DNA from: Enterobacter cloacae subsp. cloacae ATCC 13047
Lineage (GTDB): Bacteria; Pseudomonadota; Gammaproteobacteria; Enterobacterales; Enterobacteriaceae
Direction: 5' to 3'
NCBI RefSeq assembly: GCF_000025565.1
Contig: NC_014121.1
Location: forward strand, 4,736,216-4,800,215
Length of the DNA: 64,000 bases
This document shows, piece after piece, positions 34,254 through 44,375 of the stretch. Under the pieces are notes generated by a model. That model was not told the DNA's origin. It was given only the letters and a program-made list of their open reading frames with translations, and made no database searches. Numbering within the stretch: the first letter of the stretch is position 1; the number at the start of each line of letters is the position of its first letter. The position numbers were made by a program, and so were the translations under genes.

Positions 34254-35219
34254 ATGCGCATCGGACACCACCAGCTCAGAAATCGCCTGATCGCAGCCCC
34301 AATGGCAGGTATTACCGACCGGCCGTTCAGGACGCTGTGTTATGAGATGGGAGCCGGTTTAACCGTTTCCGAGATGATGTCGTCTAACCCGCAGGTCTGG
34401 GAAAGCGACAAATCCCGCCTTCGGATGGTGCACATTGATGAACCAGGTATTCGCACCGTGCAAATCGCCGGAAGTGTGCCTGAAGAGATGGCAGATGCCG
34501 CGCGGATTAACGTGGAAAGTGGCGCCCAGATTATTGATATCAACATGGGTTGCCCGGCCAAAAAAGTGAATCGCAAGCTTGCAGGTTCAGCCCTTCTGCA
34601 ATACCCCGACCAGGTGAAGTCAATCCTGACGGCGGTTGTCAGCGCAGTGGACGTTCCTGTTACGTTGAAGATTCGCACGGGTTGGTCGCCGGAACACCGT
34701 AACTGTGTAGAGATTGCCCAACTGGCCGAAGACTGTGGCATTCAGGCCCTGACCATTCACGGACGCACTCGCGCCTGTTTGTTCAACGGTGAAGCTGAAT
34801 ACGACAGCATTCGGGCAGTTAAGCAGAAAGTTTCCATTCCGATTATCGCGAATGGCGACATTACTGACCCGCTTAAAGCCAGAGCTGTGCTCGACTATAC
34901 GGGAGCTGATGCTCTGATGATAGGACGTGCAGCTCAGGGAAGACCCTGGATCTTTCGGGAAATCCAGCATTATCTGGACACTGGGGAGCTGCTTGCCCCG
35001 CTGCCACTGGCAGAGGTTAAGCGCTTGCTTTGTTCGCATGTTCGGGAACTGCATGACCACTACGGCCAGGCAAAAGGGTACCGAATTGCGCGTAAACACG
35101 TCTCCTGGTATCTCCAGGAGCACGCTCCAAATGACCAGTTTCGGCGCACATTCAACGCCATAGAGGATGCCAGCGAACAGCTGGAGGCGTTGGAGGCATA
35201 CTTCGAAAATCTTGCGTAA
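34254..35219 (+). CDS. dusB: tRNA-dihydrouridine synthase B
   Basis: 321 residues, as in E. coli. It is an FMN-dependent TIM-barrel enzyme that reduces uridine to dihydrouridine in the tRNA D loop (U17). It has the active-site cysteine in [11 protein letters not shown] (about residue 100), the FMN-binding NGDITDP and [16 protein letters not shown] segments, and a C-terminal helical tRNA-binding domain. It is first gene of the dusB-fis operon, 23 bp before fis. Confidence 0.96.
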   Translation: MRIGHHQLRNRLIAAPMAGITDRPFRTLCYEMGAGLTVSEMMSSNPQVWESDKSRLRMVHIDEPGIRTVQIAGSVPEEMADAARINVESGAQIIDINMGCPAKKVNRKLAGSALLQYPDQVKSILTAVVSAVDVPVTLKIRTGWSPEHRNCVEIAQLAEDCGIQALTIHGRTRACLFNGEAEYDSIRAVKQKVSIPIIANGDITDPLKARAVLDYTGADALMIGRAAQGRPWIFREIQHYLDTGELLAPLPLAEVKRLLCSHVRELHDHYGQAKGYRIARKHVSWYLQEHAPNDQFRRTFNAIEDASEQLEALEAYFENLA

Positions 35220-35242
35220 TGAAATAAAGAGCTGACAGAACT

Positions 35243-35539
35243 ATGTTCGAACAACGCGTAAATTCTGACGTACTGACCGTTTCTACCGTTAACTCTCAGG
35301 ATCAGGTAACTCAAAAACCCCTGCGTGACTCGGTTAAACAGGCACTGAAGAACTATTTTGCTCAACTGAATGGTCAGGATGTTAATGACCTGTATGAGCT
35401 GGTACTGGCTGAAGTTGAACAGCCACTGTTGGACATGGTGATGCAATACACCCGCGGTAACCAAACCCGCGCTGCGCTGATGATGGGTATCAACCGTGGT
35501 ACTCTGCGTAAGAAACTGAAAAAATACGGCATGAACTAA
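35243..35539 (+). CDS. fis: Nucleoid-associated protein Fis
   Basis: 98 residues, matching E. coli Fis with no difference that I can recall. Four helices: A and B form the dimer, and C and D form the C-terminal helix-turn-helix ([17 protein letters not shown], about 75-91). Fis activates rRNA and tRNA promoters, shapes the nucleoid and assists site-specific inversion. Its production surges at outgrowth through the promoter before dusB. It ends at a strong terminator. Confidence 0.98.
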
Positions 35540-35563
35540 TTTCGGTTAGCGAAATGCTTGTTT

Positions 35564-35600
35564 AAAAAGGCGCTACCTGGCATGGGGATGCGCCTTTTTT
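35564..35600 (+). terminator. Terminator after fis
   Basis: AAAAAGGCGC pairs with GCGCCTTTTT across a 16-base loop and is followed by TTTATT. Confidence 0.88.
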
Positions 35601-35719
35601 ATTGCTCCACATCTGCCACCGTCAACGCTTTGTAAACCTTCGCTTTCCCCACTTTTCAACCGCCGCTTTTCGTGTATATTTCCACCACCTTACTGGCTCT
35701 CTTCTTCCGGAATGTCATA

Positions 35720-35884
35720 ATGATTCGTAAATACTGGTGGCTGGTTGTCTTTGCTGTCTCAGTTTTTCTCTTTGATGCGTTGCTGATGCAGTGGATTGAA
35801 CTGATGAGCACCGAAACCGATAAGTGTCGCAATATGGATTCCGTGAACCCGCTTAAACTCGTCAATTGTTCAGAGCTGGACTGA
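35720..35884 (+). CDS. yhdU: YhdU, small membrane protein
   Basis: 54 residues from the ATG giving MIRKYWW. E. coli YhdU (59 residues) is closely similar but extends five residues further. One transmembrane helix (about 6-24) is followed by a hydrophilic tail with two cysteines (DKCRN, LVNCSE). No function is known. The start is preferred over an in-frame ATG 48 bases upstream because it matches the E. coli protein. Confidence 0.85.
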   Translation: MIRKYWWLVVFAVSVFLFDALLMQWIELMSTETDKCRNMDSVNPLKLVNCSELD

Positions 35885-35928
35885 GCCGCCAACGTCGTCA
35901 AAAACCCCGAAATCACTTAATAAAAACG

Positions 35929-35942
35929 GGGATTTAAATCCC
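35929..35942. repeat. 14-bp perfect palindrome upstream of the MHYT-GGDEF-EAL gene
   Basis: GGGATTTAAATCCC reads the same on both strands, about 80 bp before the next start codon. The symmetry suggests an operator for a dimeric regulator. No known factor is recognised. Confidence 0.45.
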
Positions 35943-36023
35943 TTTGAGTCATTACCTTACGATGATAATGTCTCGCCCTTCACCACCGCCCTTGCGTAAC
36001 CTCACACTCGAGTTGAACCGATC

Positions 36024-38105
36024 ATGCTGGTTAGCCAATACAACCATATCCTTGTCGTCCTCTCCTTTGTTGTCGCTATCCTTGCTGCCTATACCGCGCT
36101 GAATATGGCCGCGCGTGTGGCGGGAAGTCAGGGCGTGGCAGCGCGCATCTGGCTGGCCGGTGGCGGTGTTGCAATGGGGATTGGCGTATGGGCGATGCAT
36201 TTTATCGGCATGCTGGCGATGGATCTCTCCATGCGCATGAGCTACAACGCCACCCTGACGGGGTTATCGATGGTTATCGCCGTGGGTTCATCCTTGTTTG
36301 CGCTGTGGCTTGTCAGCTGCGAGCAGCTGCGTTTGCGCCGTCTGCTGCCCGGTGCACTAGTCATGGGAACCGGTATTGTGGCCATGCATTACACCGGCAT
36401 GGCGGCCCTGGAGGTTACGCCCGGTATTATCTGGGATAAAACATGGGTGGCGATATCAGTCGCTATTGCGCTTGCTGCGTCGCTCGCGGCACTGTGGCTG
36501 ACGTTCCGCCTGCGTCATGAGGCCGCTCAGGTCGCGCTGATGCGCATGGGTGCCGCAATCACGATGGGGATTGCGATTGCCGGAATGCATTATGCGGGGA
36601 TGAAAGCCGCACAGTTTCCAGTGTCGACCATGGCTCACCATGAGGGGATTAACGGCAGCTGGCTGGCCGTGCTGGTGAGCGTTGTCGCACTGGCCATCCT
36701 TGGTATCACCCTGCTGGTGTCGATGCTGGATGCGCGCCTGCAGGCACGTACCTCTCTCCTCGCCTCGTCTCTGGCGGAAGCAAACCGGGAGCTGGCCCAG
36801 CTGGCGCTACAGGATACGCTGACGCGCCTGCCCAATCGTATCCTGCTGGAAGATCGACTCGATCAGGCCATCAACAAAGCAGACCGTGAAGGCACGCATT
36901 TCGCATTGATGTTTATGGATCTCGACGGCTTTAAAACCGTCAATGACGCCTACGGGCATGATGTCGGCGATAAACTGCTGGTTGCCGTTACGCAACGCCT
37001 GCTGCTCCCCCTGAAAGGCCAGTACACCCTTGCACGTATTGGCGGTGATGAATTTGTTCTGCTGGCAGAAGTTGGGGGGCCGGACGATGCAGCCTCCCTT
37101 GCCAATGCCCTGGTGCGCACTATCGATAGTCCATTCAATGTGGATCCGTATAAACTGGTGGTGACCCTCAGTATTGGCATTGCGCTTTATCCTCACGATG
37201 GCAAAACCGATCGCGAGCTGATGTTTAACGCCGATGCGGCGATGTACCACACCAAGCATATGGGCCGTAACGGTTATCACTTTTTCCAGCCCTCCATGAA
37301 CACGCTGGCGCAAACCCATTTGCAGCTGATGAACGATCTGTGGCTGGCCATCGATCGTAATGAGCTACAGCTGCATTATCAGCCCAAATTCCACGCGCCG
37401 GCAGGCCCCGTACTCGGGTTTGAGGCACTCCTGCGCTGGCAACACCCGAAGCTGGGATTGCTGACGCCAGACCTGTTCCTGCCGCTGGCGGAAAAAACGG
37501 GACAGATCATTCCCATTGGCAACTGGGTTATCAACGAAGCCTGCCGCCAGTTGCGGGAATGGCACCTTAAAGGGCATCAAAACTGGTCAATGGCGGTGAA
37601 CCTGTCGACACTTCAGTTTGAACAACCTTCGCTGGTGAGTACGGTGCTTGATTGTCTGACACGTCACCAGGTGCCGCCGGAAATGCTGATCCTTGAAGTG
37701 ACGGAAACCACTGCGATGAGTAACCCGGATGAGAGCGTGCGGGTGCTGACAGAGCTGACGAATGCGGGTGTGAAAGCCTCTATTGATGACTTTGGTACCG
37801 GCTACTCGAGCCTGCTGTATCTTAAACGCTTACCCGCCTGTGAATTGAAAATCGACAGGGCGTTTGTAAAAGAGCTCAGTGGAGAAAGCAAAGATGCGAC
37901 CATTGTCTCCGCGATTGTCGCCCTGGCGAAAACGCTGAATCTGAAAGTAGTGGCTGAAGGGGTGGAAACCGAAGCACAGCAAGCCTTTTTGACGGAACTG
38001 GGCTGTAATACCCTTCAGGGCTATTTGTTAGGAAAGCCTGTCAGTGCGCAGACCATTGAAACGCTTTGCGAGCAGGGAGAGATCTTGCCCGACACCGAGT
38101 CGTAA
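36024..38105 (+). CDS. Membrane MHYT-GGDEF-EAL protein (c-di-GMP turnover)
   Basis: 693 residues. Residues 1-240 are an MHYT sensor with seven predicted helices and the three repeats MHFIG (59-63), MHYTG (121-125) and MHYAG (188-192), thought to bind copper and sense O2, CO or NO. The GGDEF domain has an intact GGDEF at 340-344 but no RxxD inhibitory site. The EAL domain has EALLR at 467-471 and the DDFGTGYSS loop. Both domains could be active; Pseudomonas MucR and NbdA share this layout, NbdA acting in NO-induced dispersal. It is absent from this place in E. coli K-12. Its 3' end overlaps acrS by 85 bp. Confidence 0.9.
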   Translation: MLVSQYNHILVVLSFVVAILAAYTALNMAARVAGSQGVAARIWLAGGGVAMGIGVWAMHFIGMLAMDLSMRMSYNATLTGLSMVIAVGSSLFALWLVSCEQLRLRRLLPGALVMGTGIVAMHYTGMAALEVTPGIIWDKTWVAISVAIALAASLAALWLTFRLRHEAAQVALMRMGAAITMGIAIAGMHYAGMKAAQFPVSTMAHHEGINGSWLAVLVSVVALAILGITLLVSMLDARLQARTSLLASSLAEANRELAQLALQDTLTRLPNRILLEDRLDQAINKADREGTHFALMFMDLDGFKTVNDAYGHDVGDKLLVAVTQRLLLPLKGQYTLARIGGDEFVLLAEVGGPDDAASLANALVRTIDSPFNVDPYKLVVTLSIGIALYPHDGKTDRELMFNADAAMYHTKHMGRNGYHFFQPSMNTLAQTHLQLMNDLWLAIDRNELQLHYQPKFHAPAGPVLGFEALLRWQHPKLGLLTPDLFLPLAEKTGQIIPIGNWVINEACRQLREWHLKGHQNWSMAVNLSTLQFEQPSLVSTVLDCLTRHQVPPEMLILEVTETTAMSNPDESVRVLTELTNAGVKASIDDFGTGYSSLLYLKRLPACELKIDRAFVKELSGESKDATIVSAIVALAKTLNLKVVAEGVETEAQQAFLTELGCNTLQGYLLGKPVSAQTIETLCEQGEILPDTES

Positions 38106-38740
38106 GCTTCTTCACGTGGCGACACTCGCACCACCGGGAGTGTCGCCAGAATGTTATCGACCAGAGCAGGTGCCTGTTGATAGAGGTTGAAGCTGTCGTT
38201 ATTCATTAACCAGTTTTTAATTATTCCGCTAAAAAATCCGTGGAACACTATCAGCGTTAAATCCACATTGACCTGCGAAGAAATGATGTTTCGTGAAATA
38301 CAGCGCTCCAGTGTCGCACGTAGAAAATCATTGTTGAAACCAATACGTTTCCTGATTTCATACTCGGAAACCATATCACTGGTAAATTCACACTTATGAT
38401 ACAAAATCTGTAACAGCGCCCACTGGCGAGGCTCATGCGCAATATATTGCAACGCAGTGATAAATTGCTCACGAAGCATTAACAAGGGATCATCTTTTTC
38501 GGAAAGAGAAAGTCTGTCGCGAATGAGATCGCGAAGCGGCAATTGCTGTTCCCAGATAGCATTAAATATCTCTGTTTTACTGGTGAAATGCCAATAGACG
38601 GCCCCACGCGTCACCTTTGCCGCATCGGCGATATCCGTCAGCGTTGTGTTGGTTACGCCACGTGTCGCAAACTGCCCGATAGCCGCTTCAATCAGCTGTT
38701 GACGGGTTTGTTGAGCCTCTGCTTTCTTTTTACGCGCCAT
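38021..38740 (-). CDS. acrS: TetR-family repressor AcrS (EnvR) of acrEF
   Basis: 239 residues. An N-terminal TetR helix-turn-helix (about 10-55, TLTDIADAAKVTRGAVYWHF) is followed by an all-helical ligand domain. It resembles E. coli AcrS (220) but has a different C-terminal tail from about residue 205, encoded antisense to the end of the c-di-GMP gene. AcrS represses acrAB and probably acrEF. It is divergent from acrE across a 386-bp gap. AcrR-type paralogy is possible, but the acrEF neighbour favours AcrS. Confidence 0.88.
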   Translation of the reverse strand: MARKKKAEAQQTRQQLIEAAIGQFATRGVTNTTLTDIADAAKVTRGAVYWHFTSKTEIFNAIWEQQLPLRDLIRDRLSLSEKDDPLLMLREQFITALQYIAHEPRQWALLQILYHKCEFTSDMVSEYEIRKRIGFNNDFLRATLERCISRNIISSQVNVDLTLIVFHGFFSGIIKNWLMNNDSFNLYQQAPALVDNILATLPVVRVSPREEAYDSVSGKISPCSQSVSMVCALTGFPNK

Positions 38741-39126
38741 GGACGACTACTCGTTACTCACAAGAATTAAGCTGTTTAGTAGGGTTTTGTAATCAGAAGT
38801 ATTCATGAAAGACAAGGTGAATTCTGCACAAAAAAAGTCAATTCGCTTTATTTATAACTGAGGTAAATACATACCAATAATTAAATTCACAAAACAGATG
38901 AATGCCCTCTATGAAACATCACTCTCCTGATTACTTTTGTTAAAGTATATTGCTGTAAACGCAAAGCCTTCTTCTGATTTTCTTTCCTGCCGCATTTATC
39001 CGCACTTATAAATTAAAAAACATTAAATACCCTCATTATTATACGCAGCTACATTTTTTGTTTTTGTCCCCTGCCCTGTCACCGATCCACGGAAATATCG
39101 GTTAATGGGTATTTAAAGGAACAGTA
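38741..39126. other. Divergent acrS-acrE control region
   Basis: 386 bp, strongly AT-rich, with no supportable gene. I see no clear AcrR-type palindrome; ATACATACC (about 38866) resembles one half of the AcrR operator only. In E. coli acrEF is silenced by H-NS, and the AT-richness would suit that. Confidence 0.5.
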
Positions 39127-40266
39127 ATGACGAATCATTTCAGACGCTTGCCCTTAACCGGTTTTATTGTCTGCGCCGCACTGCTTGCCGGATGCGATGG
39201 GCAGGAAAATCAGCAACATCAACCGCAGCCGCCTCAGGTGAGTGTACACATTGTCAAAAGTGCCCCCCTCACTGTGACAACAGAGCTGCCGGGCAGAACA
39301 GATGCGTTTCGCGTTGCGGAAGTGCGTCCTCAGGTTAGCGGCATTATCCTGCGTCGCAATTTCACCGAAGGCAGCGATGTCAAAGCTGGCCAGTCACTTT
39401 ATCAGATCGATCCCGCCAGCTATCAGGCGGCGTATGACAGCGCAAAAGGAGAGCTGGCGAAAGCCCAGGCGGCAGCCAATATTGCGCACCTGACGGTGAA
39501 ACGTTATCTCCCGCTGGTGGGCACACAGTATGTCAGTAAGCAGGAGTACGACCAGGCCGTTGCGACGGCTCAGCAGGCGGATGCCAGTGTCGTTGCTGCA
39601 AAAGCAGGAGTTGAAAGCGCACGCATCAACCTTGCCTATACCAAAGTCACCTCTCCCGTCGATGGTCGCATTGGTAAATCCAGCGTGACCGAGGGAGCTC
39701 TCGTCACCAACGGCCAGGCAAACGCCCTCGCAACGGTACAGCAACTGGATCCGATGTATGTCGATGTCACCCAGTCCAGCAATGATTTTATGCGTCTGAA
39801 GCAGACAAGCCTGCAAAAAGGGGAGACCACCAGCACCGTCGAGCTGTTGATGGAGAATGGTCAGCCCTATCCGCTAAAAGGCACGCTGCAGTTTTCTGAT
39901 GTGACGGTTGATGAAAGCACTGGCTCCATCACTCTGCGGGCGATTTTCCCGAATCCGCAACACCTGCTGTTACCGGGAATGTTTGTACGCGCCCGCATTA
40001 ATGAGGGTACGCAGCCGAATGCGATTCTGATCCCACAGCAAGGCGTCACCCGCACGCCGCGTGGGGATGCAACCGTCCTGATTGTTAACGACAAAAACCA
40101 GGTTGAGTCACGCACCGTCGTTGCCTCTCAGGCCATTGGCGATCGCTGGCTGGTCACAGAGGGGCTGAAAAACGGTGACCGCGTGATTGTCAGTGGGTTA
40201 CAAAAAGCCAAACCTGGGGCTACCGTCGTCGCCACACCCGATACCTCTACGACTCCAGCCGGTTAA
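39127..40266 (+). CDS. acrE: Multidrug efflux periplasmic adaptor AcrE
   Basis: 379 residues. A lipoprotein signal with lipobox LLAG/C (cysteine near residue 23) is followed by the membrane-fusion layout: beta-barrel, lipoyl halves ([10 protein letters not shown] and the matching [12 protein letters not shown]) and an alpha-hairpin between them. It bridges the RND pump AcrF and an outer-membrane TolC channel. An AAGGA ribosome-binding site precedes the ATG. AcrF follows 11 bp later. Confidence 0.94.
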   Translation: MTNHFRRLPLTGFIVCAALLAGCDGQENQQHQPQPPQVSVHIVKSAPLTVTTELPGRTDAFRVAEVRPQVSGIILRRNFTEGSDVKAGQSLYQIDPASYQAAYDSAKGELAKAQAAANIAHLTVKRYLPLVGTQYVSKQEYDQAVATAQQADASVVAAKAGVESARINLAYTKVTSPVDGRIGKSSVTEGALVTNGQANALATVQQLDPMYVDVTQSSNDFMRLKQTSLQKGETTSTVELLMENGQPYPLKGTLQFSDVTVDESTGSITLRAIFPNPQHLLLPGMFVRARINEGTQPNAILIPQQGVTRTPRGDATVLIVNDKNQVESRTVVASQAIGDRWLVTEGLKNGDRVIVSGLQKAKPGATVVATPDTSTTPAG

Positions 40267-40277
40267 GGAACGACGTC

Positions 40278-43200
40278 ATGGCTAATTTCTTTATCCAGAG
40301 GCCGGTTTTCGCCTGGGTACTCGCCATCATTTTGATGATTGCAGGTGGGCTGGCGATCCTCAAACTGCCTGTAGCGCAGTATCCGACTATCGCCCCACCC
40401 GCGGTTGCCATAACCGCAACCTACCCTGGCGCAGATGCGCAGACGGTGCAGGATACCGTGACGCAGGTTATCGAACAGAATATGAACGGCATCGATAACC
40501 TGATGTATATGTCATCCACCAGCGATTCTGCAGGTAATGTCACCATCACCCTGACCTTTGAGTCTGGTACAGACCCGGATATCGCCCAGGTTCAGGTTCA
40601 GAATAAACTTCAGCTCGCCATGCCGCTGCTGCCGCAGGAAGTGCAGCAACAAGGGATCGGCGTTGAGAAGTCCAGCAGCAGCTTCCTGCTGGTGGCTGGC
40701 TTTGTTTCAGACAATAAAAGCCTCTCGCAGGATGACATTTCCGACTACGTCGCCTCGAATGTGAAAGATGCCATTAGTCGAACCACTGGGGTGGGTGATG
40801 TTCAGCTGTTTGGTGCCCAGTATGCAATGCGCATCTGGCTCGACAGTAACGCGATGAATAAATACCAGCTGACGCCGCTGGACATTATTAATCAACTGAA
40901 AACCCAGAATGACCAGATAGCGGCAGGCCAGCTAGGCGGAACGCCGTCCGTGCCGGGCCAACAATTGAACGCCTCGATCATTGCGCAAACCCGCCTGAAA
41001 TCACCGGAAGAGTTTGGCCGCGTGACGCTGAAGGTGAACCAGGACGGCTCGATGGTGCATCTGAAGGATGTCGCACGCATTGAACTGGGCGGTGAAAACT
41101 ACAATATGGTGACCAAAATCAACGGGCAGGCCGCAACCGGCCTGGGGATTAAGCTGGCGACCGGTGCAAATGCGCTGGATACGGCGTCGGCCATCAAGAG
41201 CAAGCTGGCGCAACTGCAGCAATTCTTCCCACAGGGTCTGAAGGTGGTTTATCCGTACGACACCACGCCGTTTGTGAAGATCTCTATTCACGAAGTGGTG
41301 AAAACCCTGTTTGAAGCGATCATTCTCGTCTTCCTGGTGATGTATCTGTTCCTGCAAAACCTGCGCGCGACGCTTATCCCCACTATCGCGGTGCCGGTTG
41401 TTTTGCTGGGTACCTTCGCGGTGCTGGCGGCGTTCGGGTTCTCCATCAATACCCTGACGATGTTCGGGATGGTGCTGGCAATAGGCTTGCTGGTTGATGA
41501 TGCCATCGTGGTCGTTGAGAACGTCGAACGCGTGATGGTAGAACACAAACTGCCGCCGAAAGAGGCGACGCAGAAGTCGATGGAACAGATTCAGGGCGCA
41601 CTGGTGGGTATAGCCATGGTGCTGTCGGCGGTCTTTATCCCGATGGCATTTTTCGGTGGCTCGACCGGGGCCATCTATCGGCAGTTTTCGCTGACCATCG
41701 TTTCGGCAATGGCGCTCTCCGTGTTGGTCGCCCTGATCCTGACCCCCGCGCTGTGCGCAACCCTGCTTAAACCGGTATCCGGCGATCACCACGAAAAGAA
41801 AGGCGGTTTCTTTGGCTGGTTTAATGCGCTTTTTGACCGTAGCGTGGAGCACTACAGCAACAGCGTGAGCGGCATTTTACGCAAGACCGGACGCTACCTG
41901 GTGGTGTACATCATCATTGTGGGTGGTATGGCGGTGCTGTTCCTGCGCTTGCCCACCTCCTTCCTGCCCGAAGAGGACCAGGGGGTATTTATGACGATGG
42001 TTCAACTTCCGGCCGGTGCGACCCAGACGCGTACGCAGCAGGTCCTCGATCAGGTCCAGAACTATTATCTGAAAAACGAGAAGGCCAATGTTGAATCTGT
42101 CTTTACCGTTAATGGTTTTAGTTTTAGCGGCCAGGGCCAGAACGCCGGGATTGCCTTCATCAGCCTGAAGCCCTGGGAAGCACGACCGGGGGCGGAAAAT
42201 AGCGTTGAGGCGATTGTTGGCCGCGCGACAAAAGCCTTCAGTCAGATAAAAGATGGGCTCGTATTTCCGTTTAACCTGCCTGCGATTATCGAACTGGGAA
42301 CCGCAACGGGCTTCGACTTCGAACTGATTGATCAGGCAAACCTGGGGCATACCTCGCTGACGCAGGCGCGAAATGAGCTTCTCGGAATGGTGAAAGCGCA
42401 CCCTGACATGCTGGTGCGCGTGCGGCCAAATGGTCTGGAAGATACCCCGCAGTTTAAACTGGATGTCGACCAGGAGAAGGCTCAGGCGCTGGGCATCAGT
42501 CTTTCTGATGTCAACCAGACCATCTCAACGGCCCTGGGTGGAACTTATGTAAATGACTTTATCGATCATGGACGCGTGAAAAAAGTCTATGTCCAGGCCG
42601 ATGCGCGCTTCCGTATGCTGCCTGGTGACATCAGCAACCTGTATGTACGCAGCGCAAATGGTGAGATGGTTCCTTTCTCCGCCTTTAGCACCTCGCATTG
42701 GGTGTACGGTTCACCTCGCCTGGAGCGCTATAACGGGATGCCATCCATGGAGATCATCGGTGAGTCCGCCCCCGGTAAAAGTACCGGTGAGGCCATGGCG
42801 CTGATGGAAAGTCTTGCTGCAAAACTGCCTTCCGGCATCGGGTATGACTGGACAGGAATGTCTTATCAGGAGCGACTTTCCGGAAATCAGGCGCCTGCGT
42901 TGTACGCCATTTCACTGATTGTGGTGTTCCTGTGTCTGGCTGCTCTTTACGAAAGCTGGTCCATTCCCTTCTCAGTTATGCTGGTGGTTCCGCTGGGAGT
43001 CATAGGGGCGCTGGTTGCAGCAGCGTTACGTGGCTTGAACAATGACGTCTATTTCCAGGTGGGTTTGCTGACAACGATTGGTTTGTCGGCTAAAAACGCC
43101 ATTCTGATCGTTGAGTTTGCCAAAGATCTGATGGAAAAAGAGGGTAAAGGCATCATTGAAGCCACGCTGGAAGCATCGAGAATGCGCCTTCGACCGATCC

Positions 43201-43391
43201 TGATGACCTCGCTCGCCTTTATTCTTGGCGTCATGCCGCTGGTGATCAGCCATGGCGCCGGGAGCGGTGCGCAAAACGCGGTCGGGACAGGGGTCATGGG
43301 GGGCATGCTTTCCGCAACGCTTCTGGCTATCTTCTTCGTGCCCGTTTTCTTTGTGGTCGTCCGGCGACGCTTTACGCGCCATAAAGAGTAA
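40278..43391 (+). CDS. acrF: RND multidrug efflux transporter AcrF
   Basis: 1037 residues (1034 in E. coli). Twelve transmembrane helices and two large periplasmic loops. The proton-relay residues are intact: the paired aspartates in [13 protein letters not shown] (helix 4) and the lysine in [13 protein letters not shown] (helix 10). It is a homotrimeric drug/proton antiporter working with AcrE and TolC. It closely resembles AcrB, but the position beside acrS and acrE and the E. coli synteny favour AcrF. It ends at a strong terminator. Confidence 0.95.
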   Translation: MANFFIQRPVFAWVLAIILMIAGGLAILKLPVAQYPTIAPPAVAITATYPGADAQTVQDTVTQVIEQNMNGIDNLMYMSSTSDSAGNVTITLTFESGTDPDIAQVQVQNKLQLAMPLLPQEVQQQGIGVEKSSSSFLLVAGFVSDNKSLSQDDISDYVASNVKDAISRTTGVGDVQLFGAQYAMRIWLDSNAMNKYQLTPLDIINQLKTQNDQIAAGQLGGTPSVPGQQLNASIIAQTRLKSPEEFGRVTLKVNQDGSMVHLKDVARIELGGENYNMVTKINGQAATGLGIKLATGANALDTASAIKSKLAQLQQFFPQGLKVVYPYDTTPFVKISIHEVVKTLFEAIILVFLVMYLFLQNLRATLIPTIAVPVVLLGTFAVLAAFGFSINTLTMFGMVLAIGLLVDDAIVVVENVERVMVEHKLPPKEATQKSMEQIQGALVGIAMVLSAVFIPMAFFGGSTGAIYRQFSLTIVSAMALSVLVALILTPALCATLLKPVSGDHHEKKGGFFGWFNALFDRSVEHYSNSVSGILRKTGRYLVVYIIIVGGMAVLFLRLPTSFLPEEDQGVFMTMVQLPAGATQTRTQQVLDQVQNYYLKNEKANVESVFTVNGFSFSGQGQNAGIAFISLKPWEARPGAENSVEAIVGRATKAFSQIKDGLVFPFNLPAIIELGTATGFDFELIDQANLGHTSLTQARNELLGMVKAHPDMLVRVRPNGLEDTPQFKLDVDQEKAQALGISLSDVNQTISTALGGTYVNDFIDHGRVKKVYVQADARFRMLPGDISNLYVRSANGEMVPFSAFSTSHWVYGSPRLERYNGMPSMEIIGESAPGKSTGEAMALMESLAAKLPSGIGYDWTGMSYQERLSGNQAPALYAISLIVVFLCLAALYESWSIPFSVMLVVPLGVIGALVAAALRGLNNDVYFQVGLLTTIGLSAKNAILIVEFAKDLMEKEGKGIIEATLEASRMRLRPILMTSLAFILGVMPLVISHGAGSGAQNAVGTGVMGGMLSATLLAIFFVPVFFVVVRRRFTRHKE

Positions 43392-43401
43392 TGAATACCT
43401 G

Positions 43402-43430
43402 AAAGGCACCTCTGGTGCCTTTTTTATTTT
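43402..43430 (+). terminator. Terminator of acrEF
   Basis: AAAGGCACC pairs with GGTGCCTTT around the loop TCT, followed by TTTATTTT. Confidence 0.92.
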
Positions 43431-43684
43431 AAGATAAACAGTGTATTAAGATCGCAGTGTTAAAAAGAGTCAGTTTGCATTAAGTAAGAACGCCACGTTG
43501 TTACTCCATAATTTCTCCATTAATTCGTTCTGACGAAACACTTTTCTCCACGATGTTTACAAACAACATAATTTGAGATTATTCCTCGTGTAACGTGGGC
43601 TTATCCCGGTGGTAAAATAACCTCCAGTTCGTTAATAGCCCTCCTGGCTTTATAGCGGACGCGAAATAATACTGAGGTAACATC

Positions 43685-43906
43685 ATGAAAAGATTCATTT
43701 CCGTTGCACTACTCGCTGCGCTGCTGGCTGGATGCGCGCACGACTCTCCATGTGTACCGGTATACGACGATCAGGGCCGACTGGTTCATACCAATACCTG
43801 TATGAAAGGTACCACTCAGGATAACTGGGAAACAGCAGGTGCTATCGCTGGTGGTGCTGCCGCGGTGGCGGGGTTGACGCTGGGTATTGTTGCCCTGACC
43901 CGATAA
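43685..43906 (+). CDS. yhdV: YhdV, small lipoprotein
   Basis: 73 residues, as in E. coli. A lipoprotein signal (LLAALLAG/C, cysteine at 17) is followed by a short polar region with two more cysteines and a glycine/alanine-rich hydrophobic end (AGAIAGGAAAVAGLTLGIVAL) resembling glycine-zipper segments. The function is unknown. It has its own leader and terminator, so it appears to be transcribed alone. Confidence 0.92.
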   Translation: MKRFISVALLAALLAGCAHDSPCVPVYDDQGRLVHTNTCMKGTTQDNWETAGAIAGGAAAVAGLTLGIVALTR

Positions 43907-43917
43907 CATCTGTTCAG

Positions 43918-43943
43918 AAAGCGCGGCTCTGGCCGCGCTTTTG
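43918..43943 (+). terminator. Terminator after yhdV
   Basis: AAAGCGCGGC and GGCCGCGCTTT pair around a TCT loop, followed by TGCTTT. Confidence 0.85.
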
Positions 43944-44186
43944 CTTTGAATGATTGCAGTAATATCAAATCAGTAAAAATCCCGTATTTATTCACGCCAT
44001 TAATTTTAGCCAGAAGCCTGTCACCTCTTTTTCACTTCCCCTTTTAATTTTGTATTCAGTTTTGATGATTTTCACCCATTCATATTATTGAATACCCGGC
44101 CAATATTCACTCTGGAAACTATCTCTTCTTTTTTTCTGACCCTCCTTAAAAGTTTTGCTCCGATTTGTGGCACAGGTTGTAATTTC

Positions 44187-44201
44187 GCACCGTTTCGGGG
44201 C
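44187..44201 (+). promoter_or_regulatory. NtrC-like binding site
   Basis: GCACCGTTTCGGGGC resembles the NtrC consensus GCACC-N5-GGTGC with one mismatch in the conserved arms. It lies about 100 bp upstream of the expected start of the sigma-54 promoter, the usual enhancer distance. Confidence 0.5.
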
Positions 44202-44275
44202 GCTCCTTTTATTTAAGCCTGTCTACACTCAGCATTAAGCGTTCACTTATCGCTTATTTCATCGAGCGCGAAACC

Positions 44276-44291
44276 TGGCATTACGTTTGCT
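44276..44291 (+). promoter_or_regulatory. Sigma-54 promoter for yhdWXYZ
   Basis: TGGCATTACGTTTGCT has the -24 GG and -12 GC exactly ten bases apart and agrees with TGGCAC-N5-TTGCW at nearly every position. Transcription would start near 44301, about 75 bp before yhdW. Confidence 0.75.
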
Positions 44292-44375
44292 ATATAAACG
44301 TCGGCCAACGCCACAGATGGGTAAAAGTGTTTAAAACACCTAAATAACGATAAATTTAGCCACACAGGATGCATT

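Larger units (their letters stand above)
43907..44375. other. Control region of the yhdWXYZ transporter
   Basis: 469 bp without a gene, apart from the yhdV terminator. It contains a sigma-54 promoter match (44276-44291) and an NtrC-like site (44187-44201). Confidence 0.65.

Noticed and set aside
41001..41852. 283-codon open frame antisense to acrF
   Set aside because: Histidine- and arginine-rich shadow translation, typical of antisense frames of membrane proteins.
36024..43391. Recent genomic island covering the c-di-GMP gene and acrSEF
   Set aside because: No integrase, tRNA end, direct repeats or obvious base-composition break; acrSEF is at its usual enterobacterial place.
44169..44184. 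Alternative sigma-54 site TGGCACAGGTTGTAA
   Set aside because: The base pair ten positions after GG is AA, not GC, so the -12 element is missing. The site at 44276 fits far better.
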